From: Thermosipho sp. (in: thermotogales)
GTDB taxonomy: Bacteria > Thermotogota > Thermotogae > Thermotogales > Fervidobacteriaceae
Assembly (NCBI GenBank): GCA_030153605.1
Contig: JASKLO010000019.1
Location: forward strand, 1 to 32,060
Direction: 5' to 3'
DNA length: 32,060 nt
The notes beneath the pieces were generated by a model, which was not told where the DNA came from, did no database searches, and saw only the letters and a program-made list of their open reading frames with translations. Each line of letters starts with the position of its first letter. Position 1 is the first letter of the stretch. Below, one piece after another: positions 24,784-32,060 of this stretch. A program made the translations under genes and the position numbers.

Positions 24784-27665
24784 TTGGACCACCTCTTAAA
24801 AAATTCACTGATCGAATCATACATAGGAAATTCTTTAATAACTTTACCATCTTTTATATAACCAAATTCGGCCAGTTTCCTTTCAAGCTCTCTATTTATC
24901 AATATTTCTGCTCTATCAATGGTTGGTCTAAGACTTTTCCCTTCAATGACAACGGCATTCCATATATTACTTACTTCTCTTTCTGTCATATATCCACCTG
25001 GGTGTCTTTGAACTTCCTTTATCCATTTCCACTGTTCAAGAATCACTTTTTTATGATTTTCTGGGAAATAATCTAATTCTTTAAATGCCGAAATATTTGC
25101 TGTATTGAACATGTATTCTGGGCCATACCTATTTACAAGCATCCTGGCATATTTCACTTGAGTTTCTTTAGAAAGCCACCACTTTAAAAATGTCCATGCT
25201 TGTTCTTTTTTATTGGAATTATTAAATATTACATCTGCTCTATCACTTGAAACTTGATACCTCACTATTTCACCTTTTTCATTTTTAACGCCCGGTGAAG
25301 GGGCTATATCCCAAAGTCCATATATTTCATCTGCCGCATTTGAAAGAAGTATATAGTTTGCAAAATCAGCAACGCCAATTGGTATAAGACCATATCTAAA
25401 GCTGTTGTAAAAGCTTGCTACTTGTTCAGGCAAACCATATATCGAGTATAATTCTGTCATTAATTCAAACCCTTTTACTGCTTCCTCTTCGTTTATTGCA
25501 GCTCTTAAGCCATCCTTCGTATATATTCTTCCGCCAGTTTGAAATATAAAAGGAGCTGTTGTGTTAAAGAATTTAGTTGTCTGTTCACTCATAGGAATGA
25601 AGAAATTCATTCCTCTTCGTTGAAGTTCGGGGAGGATTTTTTTAACATCTTCCCAAGTTTGAGGGATTGGTATGTTAAGCTTTTCTAAAATATCTTTTCT
25701 ATAAAATAAAACATAGAAATTCTGAGCTTCGGTTACTCCATAAATTTTATCTTCAAGTACGTATGGAAGTAAAGTTTCAAGGTTATAATCGTCTTTTAAT
25801 GAATCTATAAAATCTGGAAATTCCGATAATGGGTATATCGCTCCTCTAATTGCAAGATCAAAAGGAATCCAGCTACTTATACCTAAAGCAATATCTGGAG
25901 TATTGCCTGCTGCACTTGCCAAAATCAGCTTTTGTTCATTCTGCATTATTGAAAGTTTTACTTTTATACCATATTTTCTTGTAAAGTCTGAATCAATTAA
26001 ATACTGCAATGTTTCAACATACTGCACAGGCCTATTAACCCATACGGAAAGTTCATCCTTAGATGTTTTTTCATATACAGAATAATATTCGTTTTTGTTT
26101 GTAAACGACAAAAGAAGTTTATAAAGTTCTGCATACGAATTAATCAAAAATCTACTTTCACTGCTTTGAACAAAAGAATCATTAGAGTAAATAAATATTT
26201 TATCGAGGCCAAGAGGTTGCTCTTTTAATGTTAAAGAAAGATTTGAAAGCCTTTGGGAAATTGAAGCCGCACCTTCACTTAAAACATCTAAATAGAATGG
26301 CAGTCTTTCAGGTTCTTTTATAATTTCTCTAATTAAATCTGCAGCAACCATCATATCTGAAATCGTAGCTCTACCTTGTTCGCCAAGAATATCTAACAAG
26401 GATTTGTATTTTTCTTCTAGTTCATTTGATAGATTCTCTAAATCACTTACTACATTTGGCATGTATTTTTCAATGTTCCATGTTCGGTTTGGATCAAAAT
26501 TATTCCCAATTAACTTTCTAATATCAAGACCGATATCTTGTAATTCTCTTACACTTTTTTGGAGAAATTTAATATATTCTTCAAATGGCCCTGTAGTAAC
26601 TTCTAAACTCAAAACGTGCAAACCTTTATCTAGATAAATATAATATGGTTCTGTACCATTGGAAAGAGTTTCTGTAGACCATTTATATCCCGTATATAAA
26701 AATGGATAAAATTCTAACTCTTTGAATGGAACTTTCCCATCAATTTTTATGGTTCTATAAGAAGGTATTCCTTTATTAATAGTTTGCTTATATCTAAATG
26801 CAATTTTGTATAAACCAGGACTTTCTATATTAAAAACCCACATTATTTTCTGATTAGATAACGAAAACGTATCTTCTAAAACATTGTTAAGTCTCTTTTT
26901 GGTAATTTCATAAGGTGTAATTTCTGGTGTTTGTTCGTTTCCTATACTTGAGGTAAAGTCGGATTTTAAAATTAAATCTTCTGCTTCTATCATCAAATCT
27001 CTTTTTGAATAATTTTTATATTTCTTTATATATTCTTCGTAGCTAATAATCTCTTGAGGCCTAACTAAATATATTTCTTTTATTGTAATATCAGATTTTA
27101 AGTTTTTTAGAATCAATAAATTTTTTCCTTTTTCAAACTTAAAAATAAGTGGACTAGCTTCGAGTCTTTTTGCATCTTCTAAAATACTGTATAAATTTAT
27201 ATTTACCCTATACTGTTCAGGTACAACTTCATTACCATATCTATCCAAAATAACTTCTGATCTATCATAATAAGCGTAATTATCTAAAAGCGCAAGAAAA
27301 TTATTTTCACCATCTTTTGAAATTTCGAGTGAACCGTTGTTAGTCGTATTAGTGTTAATCCTGTAAACCATCAAAATATTAAAATATCCTTCTTCACTTA
27401 AATCAAAATCTATTGATGTTGATTCATCAGTATGTAAAACGAATTCACCAGAATAAACTGGTATTTTTTCAAAACTTTCAAAATAAGAAAAATAATGTCT
27501 TAAGACATCTTCAGGTGTACTTAAAATATTTACTTGCTTTTCTTTAATTTCATTTATATATTCTGAAAATCTTTGATAGCTATTTTTACCCAAGAAAAAT
27601 ATTACAAGAGCTACTAAAAATACCACAAGGAATGAATAGCCTACAATTTTAATTAACCGTATCAC
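24780..27665 (-). CDS. Membrane-tethered, multidomain sugar-binding protein
   Basis: A 961-residue protein with one N-terminal membrane segment (about 8-26) and no obvious cleavage site, so it is probably anchored. Two beta-sandwich regions follow. The first (about 70-200) includes [13 protein letters not shown]. The second (about 215-360) includes [13 protein letters not shown] and [13 protein letters not shown] and resembles carbohydrate-binding modules of the CBM6/CBM35 sort. A helical region spans about 365-530. Residues about 538-950 are a family 1 extracellular solute-binding protein ([58 protein letters not shown]). Ordinary binding proteins are about 400-450 residues, so this is a large fusion. 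The GTG start follows AGGAGGTATTAGA. The glycan recognised by the extra domains is unknown. Confidence 0.88.
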   Translation of the reverse strand: MIRLIKIVGYSFLVVFLVALVIFFLGKNSYQRFSEYINEIKEKQVNILSTPEDVLRHYFSYFESFEKIPVYSGEFVLHTDESTSIDFDLSEEGYFNILMVYRINTNTTNNGSLEISKDGENNFLALLDNYAYYDRSEVILDRYGNEVVPEQYRVNINLYSILEDAKRLEASPLIFKFEKGKNLLILKNLKSDITIKEIYLVRPQEIISYEEYIKKYKNYSKRDLMIEAEDLILKSDFTSSIGNEQTPEITPYEITKKRLNNVLEDTFSLSNQKIMWVFNIESPGLYKIAFRYKQTINKGIPSYRTIKIDGKVPFKELEFYPFLYTGYKWSTETLSNGTEPYYIYLDKGLHVLSLEVTTGPFEEYIKFLQKSVRELQDIGLDIRKLIGNNFDPNRTWNIEKYMPNVVSDLENLSNELEEKYKSLLDILGEQGRATISDMMVAADLIREIIKEPERLPFYLDVLSEGAASISQRLSNLSLTLKEQPLGLDKIFIYSNDSFVQSSESRFLINSYAELYKLLLSFTNKNEYYSVYEKTSKDELSVWVNRPVQYVETLQYLIDSDFTRKYGIKVKLSIMQNEQKLILASAAGNTPDIALGISSWIPFDLAIRGAIYPLSEFPDFIDSLKDDYNLETLLPYVLEDKIYGVTEAQNFYVLFYRKDILEKLNIPIPQTWEDVKKILPELQRRGMNFFIPMSEQTTKFFNTTAPFIFQTGGRIYTKDGLRAAINEEEAVKGFELMTELYSIYGLPEQVASFYNSFRYGLIPIGVADFANYILLSNAADEIYGLWDIAPSPGVKNEKGEIVRYQVSSDRADVIFNNSNKKEQAWTFLKWWLSKETQVKYARMLVNRYGPEYMFNTANISAFKELDYFPENHKKVILEQWKWIKEVQRHPGGYMTEREVSNIWNAVVIEGKSLRPTIDRAEILINRELERKLAEFGYIKDGKVIKEFPMYDSISEFFKRWSK

Positions 27666-27692
27666 TCTAATACCTCCTGTAATCAGAAAAAG

Positions 27693-27713
27693 GTCCCCCG
27701 AAAACCGGGGGAC
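27693..27713 (-). terminator. Intercistronic hairpin after the first binding-protein gene
   Basis: On the minus strand GTCCCCCG (27713-27706), loop GTTTT, and CGGGGGAC (27700-27693) are followed by CTTTTTC. It lies 6 bp after the stop of the binding-protein gene and 28 bp before the next start. The U-tract is short, so partial termination and protection of the upstream mRNA end are likely. That would give more of the abundant binding protein than of the membrane components, as in malE-type operons. Confidence 0.8.
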
Positions 27714-27719
27714 TTAAGA

Positions 27720-29129
27720 TTATTTACCTTCTATCTTTTTTCTAAGTTCTGGAAAGTTCTTTTGTACTTCTTCAACATCTTTAACAAACTCATTCCAAGC
27801 TTCTTCAATAATTTCATTTAGTTTTTCTTCTGTTTCAGCAGCAATTGCTGCAGGTTCTGCATCCCCACTTCTTATCTTCGTTTCTGTTGGAATCATAACA
27901 TCATTTATTGCTTGGAACCATCCAGGAATAACTTTCCACATATCAACAGGTACTGTTTTATCAAGGTTATTAAGCATATACTTGACTCCATTTGGTATGA
28001 AGCTTGCTTCCTCAAAAACCTTTATAACATCTGGGTGCATTGTTGCTGGAACAAACCAGAATGGATTTCCAATAGCATCTGTTTCTGAGGTTACATATTT
28101 AAATTTCACAACAACGCCTTTTGGATCATATGTTATGTATTTTAAAAATTTAAATGCCTCTTCGGGATGTTCTGTGGTTGAAGTCATAAATGCATAATTG
28201 ATGTGGATTGGTTGTCTCATACCAATTTCAGGATCTTGTGGCAATGGATACATATCCATTCTCCAAGGTAAAGCCTTTAAACCTTCTTCATCCCAATCCC
28301 AAGTACCTTTAAATCCCATTAAGATTTTGCCTTCAAAGAAAGCATCAACATCTTCGCCAAACTTTTTCTGATAATCATCTAATTCTCCCTGATCTCTCAA
28401 TTGTTGGTTAAAAAGTGTTGAAGCATCGAGCCCAGGAACTTTTCTGAGCCTTTCTTGTAGTTCAACTGCTCTGAGCCAGCCACCATTTGTCAAATCAAAT
28501 CTTTTTTTGTTAAAATCAAAACTCCAGAATGTAGTGTGATCACTAAGAACAGCCGCCATAAAAGCATCAAATTCCCAGAGATTATCAATTCCTGAATATT
28601 CTCTTGTTGTTGCACGCCTTGCAAGAGTCATAAAAGTATTAATATCCCAATCATAACTTGGTACTGGAAGATTCAATTTTTCAAGCAAATCAAGATTTAG
28701 AACTATAGTATTAAAATGAAGCCTTTCACCAAGGGCATATGTTTTACCCAAAAATTTAAACGCGTTTTGAATAGAATCTGGAACATAATTGTAATCAGGA
28801 TCGTTTTCAAGAAATTCATCTAATGGATAAATCCACCCTTGAGAAATAGGATACACTATAGGCTCCCAGGATTGAGCAATTACATCTGGGAATTTTTCGC
28901 CTGAGGCTGCTTTTGCAGTTAATAAACTGTTTATAATATCTCCAGGTGTCCATGGAATTTCAAGTATTTCAATTTTAATTTCAGGGTATTCTTTGCTAAA
29001 TTCTTGAGCAATTTTTTCAAATATTGGAACATCCCATGTAAAGACTCCTACTGTGATAACTGTTTCAGAAAATGCAAAAACTGAGAAAAAAACCATTAAT
29101 AAGCCAAATATCAGCCGTAATTTTTTCAT
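27720..29129 (-). CDS. Extracellular sugar-binding protein of an ABC transporter
   Basis: A 469-residue family 1 solute-binding protein with a signal peptide (MKKLRLIFGLLMVFFSVFAFS) and no lipobox cysteine; it is presumably periplasmic. The mature start ETVITVGVFTWDVPIFEKIA and TAKAASGEKFPDVIAQSWEP are typical of sugar-binding proteins of the CUT1 class. It is the first gene of the glycan operon, preceded by a LacI-type operator and followed by a hairpin, so it should be the most abundant product. The ribosome site is AAGGAGGAG. Its ligand is probably an oligosaccharide made by the GH16 enzymes, but the sequence does not reveal which. Confidence 0.94.
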   Translation of the reverse strand: MKKLRLIFGLLMVFFSVFAFSETVITVGVFTWDVPIFEKIAQEFSKEYPEIKIEILEIPWTPGDIINSLLTAKAASGEKFPDVIAQSWEPIVYPISQGWIYPLDEFLENDPDYNYVPDSIQNAFKFLGKTYALGERLHFNTIVLNLDLLEKLNLPVPSYDWDINTFMTLARRATTREYSGIDNLWEFDAFMAAVLSDHTTFWSFDFNKKRFDLTNGGWLRAVELQERLRKVPGLDASTLFNQQLRDQGELDDYQKKFGEDVDAFFEGKILMGFKGTWDWDEEGLKALPWRMDMYPLPQDPEIGMRQPIHINYAFMTSTTEHPEEAFKFLKYITYDPKGVVVKFKYVTSETDAIGNPFWFVPATMHPDVIKVFEEASFIPNGVKYMLNNLDKTVPVDMWKVIPGWFQAINDVMIPTETKIRSGDAEPAAIAAETEEKLNEIIEEAWNEFVKDVEEVQKNFPELRKKIEGK

Positions 29130-29194
29130 ATTTACTCCTCCTTATATTAAAATGTTGATAAAAATTCAAAAATTTTTACATTTTTGCATTTTTA

Positions 29195-29224
29195 ATTATA
29201 ATACTTTTAAAATCTATTCTTCAA
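29195..29224 (-). promoter_or_regulatory. Candidate second promoter of the glycan operon
   Basis: TTGAAG (29224-29219) and TATAAT (29200-29195) on the minus strand are 18 bp apart. This promoter lies downstream of the operator, so it might escape repression or be blocked by a repressor-induced roadblock. It is less certain than the promoter overlapping the operator. Confidence 0.45.
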
Positions 29225-29229
29225 AAAAG

Positions 29230-29253
29230 ATTATACCTTTGTAACGTGTTACA
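29230..29253 (-). promoter_or_regulatory. Operon promoter with overlapping LacI-type operator
   Basis: TGTAACACGTTACA (29253-29240, minus strand) has perfectly inverted 6-bp half-sites TGTAAC/GTTACA around a 2-bp centre, the form of LacI/GalR operators. Four bases downstream is TATAAT (29235-29230), so the operator fills the promoter spacer, an ideal place for repression. A matching -35 box is weak (TTTTAT near 29258-29253). The LacI-family gene within the operon is the obvious candidate regulator. Confidence 0.75.
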
Positions 29254-29329
29254 TAAAAAACAAAGTAATTTTGCTTTTTAAAGGATTATAAATAGAAAAT
29301 TTTATAATTGTCTTTTTAAATAACAGATG

Positions 29330-29358
29330 TTAACAAATAAGGATTTATAAAGTATAAT
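29330..29358 (+). promoter_or_regulatory. Promoter of the CoA-binding protein gene
   Basis: TTAACA (29330-29335) and TATAAT (29353-29358) are separated by 17 bp, 20 bp before the start codon at 29379. It is divergent from the glycan operon, and the operator lies about 80 bp upstream. Confidence 0.8.
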
Positions 29359-29378
29359 AACAAGAGGAGGTGTAAAAA

Positions 29379-29753
29379 ATGGATTTAAAATCGATTAAAA
29401 AAATTGCGCTTGTTGGCGCAACAACAAATAAAGAAAAATTTGGAAATATCATTTTGAGAGATTTAACAAAAAAAGGATTTGAGGTCATACCTGTAACACC
29501 AAATTATGATGAAGTAGAAGGTATTAAAACTATTAAAAATGTAAATGAATTGCCCAAAGATATAGATTTAATTGTTTTTGTGGTTCCACCAAAAATAGGG
29601 GTTGAGATCACAAAACAAGCTATAAATGCAGGATTTGTAAACCTTTGGTACCAACCAGGTGCATATTCAGATGAAATTGAAAAAGTGTTAAAAGAAAATA
29701 ATATTAAAGCGGTTTATGATATATGTATAATGGTTGAAACAAACAAGTTGTAG
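29379..29753 (+). CDS. CoA-binding domain protein (YccU-like)
   Basis: This 124-residue protein consists of a single Rossmann-type CoA-binding domain. It has the nucleotide loop ALVGATTNKEKFGNIILRDL (about 10-29), then VIPVTPNYDEVEGIKTIKNV, and VPPKIGVEITKQAINAG with LWYQPGAYSDEI towards the C-terminus, as in small YccU-like proteins. It has no catalytic partner domain, so only ligand binding can be predicted. The start follows AGAGGAGGTG. It is monocistronic and ends 6 bp before the end of the convergent nagA gene. It is not clearly connected to the glycan operon. Confidence 0.88.
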   Translation: MDLKSIKKIALVGATTNKEKFGNIILRDLTKKGFEVIPVTPNYDEVEGIKTIKNVNELPKDIDLIVFVVPPKIGVEITKQAINAGFVNLWYQPGAYSDEIEKVLKENNIKAVYDICIMVETNKL

Positions 29754-29759
29754 AATTAA

Positions 29760-30836
29760 TTAGTTAGGTGTATCAACTATCACTTTTTTTATGTTTAACT
29801 CATCATCTAATAAAACTAACTTTGCAGGATAGCCTTCTTTAATTCTTGGAGGATTCATTTCAACACTTTTAAATGCATTGTAAGATGAAACCATCGCAAG
29901 TTCTTTTAAAGAACATTTTGTTATTTTGCGGAAGTTTTTAACGGCTTCAATAAACTTTAATGTGCTTCCTGCAAGACTTCCTTCTTCAGTTCTTGCAATT
30001 CCATCTTTTACTTTAACTAAAATGCCACCTAAGTTGTAAATTCCATCCTTTAGGTTTGTTGCTGATATACTATCGGTTATTAAAATGATTCTTTCAGGCC
30101 CTATTAATTTATATACTAATTTTACAAAGTCAGGTGAAAGATGAATATTATCAACTATTAGCTCCACATAAAAATCTAAAGAAAAAGCAGCACCAATACC
30201 TCCAATTTCTCTATGATGGAACTCTCTGAGAGCATTGGGAAAATGTGTTATTCTTCTAACTCCTTTTTCATACGCCTTTTTAAAATCTTCAAAAGTTCCA
30301 TTTGAATGTCCCAAAGAAATAATTAAATTATTTTCTTTTGAAAATTCAAGTAATTTTTCAAATCCATTAATTTCTGGTGCTGCTGTTATTATTTTTACTT
30401 TATTATTTAAATCTGGAAGCTTTTCTTTAGAAAAAGAAGTTATTTTTTCTTTATTTTGTGCACCTGCCTTTTCTTTATTAATAAAGGGACCTTCAAAGTG
30501 AAGAAAAGAAAGGGCTGGGTGTTTAGCCTTTAAAAATTCTTTTAAAACTCTTTCTAATTCTTCTTTTGTTCCAGAAACTGTTGTTGGAAATAAATATGTA
30601 ACCCCATCTTTTGCTACAAAATTTGCCCAATTTTCAAATTCTTTTGCAGTAGCATTCATACAATCTATCCCAGAATATCCATGACTATGAGTATCAACAA
30701 AACCAGGCAATAGAATGTTTTTAGGTTCGATACATTCTTTCTTTTTGACTTTAGTTATTATTCCATCTTCTACCTCTACATCTCCACAAAACTCTCCATA
30801 AACAGGATCAACAATAAGTACATTTTCAAAAATCAC
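29760..30836 (-). CDS. nagA: N-acetylglucosamine-6-phosphate deacetylase
   Basis: A 358-residue amidohydrolase. It removes acetate from N-acetylglucosamine 6-phosphate, feeding amino-sugar breakdown or murein recycling. Metal and substrate residues are in place: His50 and His52 (DTHSHG), Glu115 (HFEGPFIN), His177 (GHSNGT), His198 (THFPNAL) and the catalytic Asp255 (LITDSISAT). It is slightly shorter than the E. coli enzyme, as in Thermotogales. The start is GTG at 30836 after AGGAGGAAA. No nagB or transport gene is adjacent. Its own promoter is not clear; a TTGAAA near 30910 has no good -10 partner. Confidence 0.93.
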   Translation of the reverse strand: MIFENVLIVDPVYGEFCGDVEVEDGIITKVKKKECIEPKNILLPGFVDTHSHGYSGIDCMNATAKEFENWANFVAKDGVTYLFPTTVSGTKEELERVLKEFLKAKHPALSFLHFEGPFINKEKAGAQNKEKITSFSKEKLPDLNNKVKIITAAPEINGFEKLLEFSKENNLIISLGHSNGTFEDFKKAYEKGVRRITHFPNALREFHHREIGGIGAAFSLDFYVELIVDNIHLSPDFVKLVYKLIGPERIILITDSISATNLKDGIYNLGGILVKVKDGIARTEEGSLAGSTLKFIEAVKNFRKITKCSLKELAMVSSYNAFKSVEMNPPRIKEGYPAKLVLLDDELNIKKVIVDTPN

Positions 30837-30925
30837 AAAAATTTCCTCCTACTAAAGTATTTGTTTTTGTAAGTTTTTTATTTAAGAATAAATATTTATG
30901 ATTTTTCATTTTCAAAAATAACAAC

Positions 30926-30948
30926 CAAAAACATCCTAAAAGGATGTT
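30926..30948 (-). terminator. Terminator after the intact prepilin gene
   Basis: On the minus strand AACATCCT (30948-30941), loop TTT, and AGGATGTT (30937-30930) are followed by TTTGG. The hairpin lies about 60 bp after the prepilin stop and separates it from nagA. The opposite strand has ATTTTAATTT after the stem and could also terminate. Confidence 0.75.
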
Positions 30949-31010
30949 ATTTTAATTTCAAAATATTACAGATATTTTCTTACATTTTTGCATAACTTTT
31001 TATTTTAACT

Positions 31011-31430
31011 TTACCATTTTCCTAAAAAAATTCTCATATACAATATATTTCCCGTTGACACAATAAATGGATACTTTTCAATTACTTCTTCTGGGGATAT
31101 ATCCTTGCCAGAATAAATAGTTTCTAAAACAATGTGATTTACTAATTCGGTAGCTGTTATACTATATTTTAAAAGATCTAAACCTTTTAAACTGCTTTCT
31201 AAATAAGATTTTTCTTTCAACAGTTCTATGGAAATATCCGAAACATCTTGCGGTTTTTCTGTGTAATAATATGTTTCAGCTGAATGCATAATATTTCTAA
31301 TATTTCTTCCCACTTGCGTAGCTTTTGCTTTTTTTACTGCATTTAAAGCAATTGGGATTGAAACTGTTAACAAAAATCCTATTATAGCCATTACAACAAT
31401 TAATTCCATTAAAGTAAAACCTTTTTTCAT
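31011..31430 (-). CDS. Type IV prepilin-like protein
   Basis: A 139-residue prepilin with a very short leader MKKG and the conserved cleavage region G-FTLMELIVVMAIIG, including Glu5 of the mature protein. The hydrophobic N-terminal helix (about 5-30) is followed by KKAKATQVGRNIRNI and a globular C-terminal part with no cysteine pair. Prepilin peptidase would cut after Gly4. It could be a pilin or a pseudopilin of a type II secretion-like system; no assembly genes are in view. The ribosome site is GGTGATAAT. It has a promoter of its own and is a paralogue of the broken gene upstream. Confidence 0.92.
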   Translation of the reverse strand: MKKGFTLMELIVVMAIIGFLLTVSIPIALNAVKKAKATQVGRNIRNIMHSAETYYYTEKPQDVSDISIELLKEKSYLESSLKGLDLLKYSITATELVNHIVLETIYSGKDISPEEVIEKYPFIVSTGNILYMRIFLGKW

Positions 31431-31467
31431 ATTATCACCAACAACAAAACAAAAAATTCTTAAAGAA

Positions 31468-31495
31468 ATTTTATCATATTATTAAAGAAAATCAA
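31468..31495 (-). promoter_or_regulatory. Candidate promoter of the intact prepilin gene
   Basis: TTGATT (31495-31490) and TAAAAT (31473-31468) on the minus strand are 16 bp apart, between the terminator of the broken prepilin and the intact prepilin start at 31430. The prepilin gene can therefore be expressed despite the upstream disruption. Confidence 0.6.
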
Positions 31496-31500
31496 AATTA

Positions 31501-31526
31501 AAAAAAGCCCTCAAAAAGAGGGCTTT
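31501..31526 (-). terminator. Terminator after the disrupted prepilin gene
   Basis: On the minus strand AAAGCCCTC (31526-31518), loop TTTTT, and GAGGGCTTT (31512-31504) are followed by TTT. It starts 25 bp after the stop codon of the disrupted prepilin and is a strong intrinsic terminator. Confidence 0.9.
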
Positions 31527-31550
31527 AATTTACCAAAAAACTTATTTAAA

Positions 31551-31961
31551 TTACCACCATTTTTGGACTTGGAATCTCAAGAAAGGACCTGTTGTAGGGG
31601 ATGACACGGTGTCAATTTCTGGATAAGCTTTCTCTAACATATTCAAATCAACATCTTTACCTTCGTAAACTATTTCCAATGTGGCAACACCGTCTTTCCA
31701 TGTTGAAGCTATTGTTAAATCAAAATTACTACCTGGATCACTGTTTAAATAACTTCCTGCTAAATCTTGCAAAGTAAGATTATCTGGAAGTTTTTGCTCC
31801 ACGTTTACATAAGATTCAACCGCGGCCTTAATGTTCCTAAAGTTTTCAGCAACTTGTGTTGCTTTTGCTTTCTTAACAGCGTTTAATGCAATAGGTGTAA
31901 CAACTGCCATCAATGCAGCAATAATTGCAAGAACAATTAACAATTCAATAAGTGTAAAACC
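31551..31961 (-). pseudogene. Type IV prepilin gene cut at its start by an insertion sequence
   Basis: The frame holds the complete mature region of a prepilin, beginning GFTLIELLIVLAIIAALMA (from 31961) and continuing through PIALNAVKKAKATQV to a WW end. The segment PIALNAVKKAKATQV is identical in the intact neighbour. The expected start and leader (Met-Lys-Lys) and the ribosome site are missing. Upstream of the glycine codon only two A residues remain, then foreign sequence creates a TAA stop in frame. An internal TTG start at 31943 would lack the cleavage site and most of the conserved motif, so it cannot yield a normal pilin. The gene looks recently inactivated because the rest is undamaged. 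Confidence 0.88.
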
Positions 31962-31962
31962 T

Positions 31963-32060
31963 TATACTGCTCCCCTGAAGGATTGGACAGTTAGAAAGTA
32001 GAGAGTATAATCATATACGAAGGGGAGTGAAAGATATGAGAAAGAAGTTTTCTGCTGAAG
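31963..32060 (+). mobile_element. Left end of an IS3-type insertion sequence (runs off the window)
   Basis: Homology to the prepilin stops near 31962. What follows (TATACTGCTCCCC...GGATTGGACAG, 31963-31990) resembles terminal repeats of IS3/IS150-type elements, which often read TGTACTG.CCC...TTGGACA. A ribosome site GGGGAGTGA and a start codon at 32036 follow at the distance usual for orfA. The exact boundary and target duplication cannot be fixed because the other end is outside the window. Confidence 0.75.
32036..32060 (+). CDS. Transposase orfA (helix-turn-helix subunit), first 8 codons
   Basis: Only MRKKFSAE is visible before the window ends. IS3-family OrfA proteins commonly begin with a very similar sequence (MRKKYSAEFK and variants). 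The ribosome site GGGGAGTGA is 7 bases upstream. The call rests on these few residues together with the terminal-repeat-like sequence upstream, so it is probable but not certain. Confidence 0.7.

Noticed and set aside
24665-25076. Short frames on both strands around the binding-protein/permease junction
   Set aside because: The overlapping real genes have full domains and an ATGA junction; these frames have no support.
31551-31943. Intact small protein starting at TTG 31943
   Set aside because: This start would begin inside the conserved pilin helix without a leader or cleavage site; the frame continues upstream to 31961 and is cut there by foreign DNA.

Overview
The window is AT-rich bacterial DNA that most resembles the order Thermotogales, probably Thermosipho or a close relative. 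This placement is an inference. It rests on the base composition, dense operons with strong GGAGGTGA-type ribosome sites, a stand-alone TrpB2, a Thermotoga-type GH3 beta-glucosidase and a dipeptide epimerase like that of Thermotoga maritima.

Left part (1-5586). Tandem repeats of unknown origin occupy 1-125. A lone tryptophan synthase beta chain (trpB2) follows on the minus strand. Between trpB2 and the divergent operon lies what looks like a complete tryptophan attenuator: a consensus promoter, a 36-codon leader peptide with three consecutive Trp codons, an 11-bp antiterminator and an overlapping intrinsic terminator. On the plus strand, pcp, a Crp/Fnr-type regulator, a transglutaminase-like protein and a dipeptide epimerase form a compact operon, apparently for peptide or murein-peptide salvage. 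A 24-bp palindrome is centred at about -41.5 of its promoter. A strong terminator ends the operon, followed by the decayed remains of a peroxiredoxin gene.

Central part (5765-29129). Fifteen minus-strand genes follow each other with gaps of at most about 55 bp or overlaps, over more than 23 kb. In transcription order they are: a sugar-binding protein; a membrane-tethered multidomain binding protein; two permeases; an NHL-TPR-Yip1 membrane protein; a DUF5696-like exported protein; two more permeases; two GH16 beta-glucanases; a LacI regulator; an aldo/keto reductase; a GH94-like glycan phosphorylase; a GH2 beta-mannosidase; and a GH3 beta-glucosidase. A LacI-type operator (TGTAAC-AC-GTTACA) lies at the start of the operon. 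A hairpin after the first gene probably lowers expression of the rest. The simplest reading is outside-to-inside use of a beta-glucan such as laminarin or mixed-linkage glucan, possibly with a mannan-containing polymer. Extracellular GH16 cuts the polymer, one or two ABC importers take up oligosaccharides, and the remaining enzymes degrade them by phosphorolysis and hydrolysis. No transport ATPase gene is present, so it must come from elsewhere.

Right part (29379-32060). This holds a CoA-binding protein, an N-acetylglucosamine-6-phosphate deacetylase (nagA), an intact type IV prepilin, and a second prepilin whose start has been cut off by an insertion sequence of IS3 type that runs out of the window.
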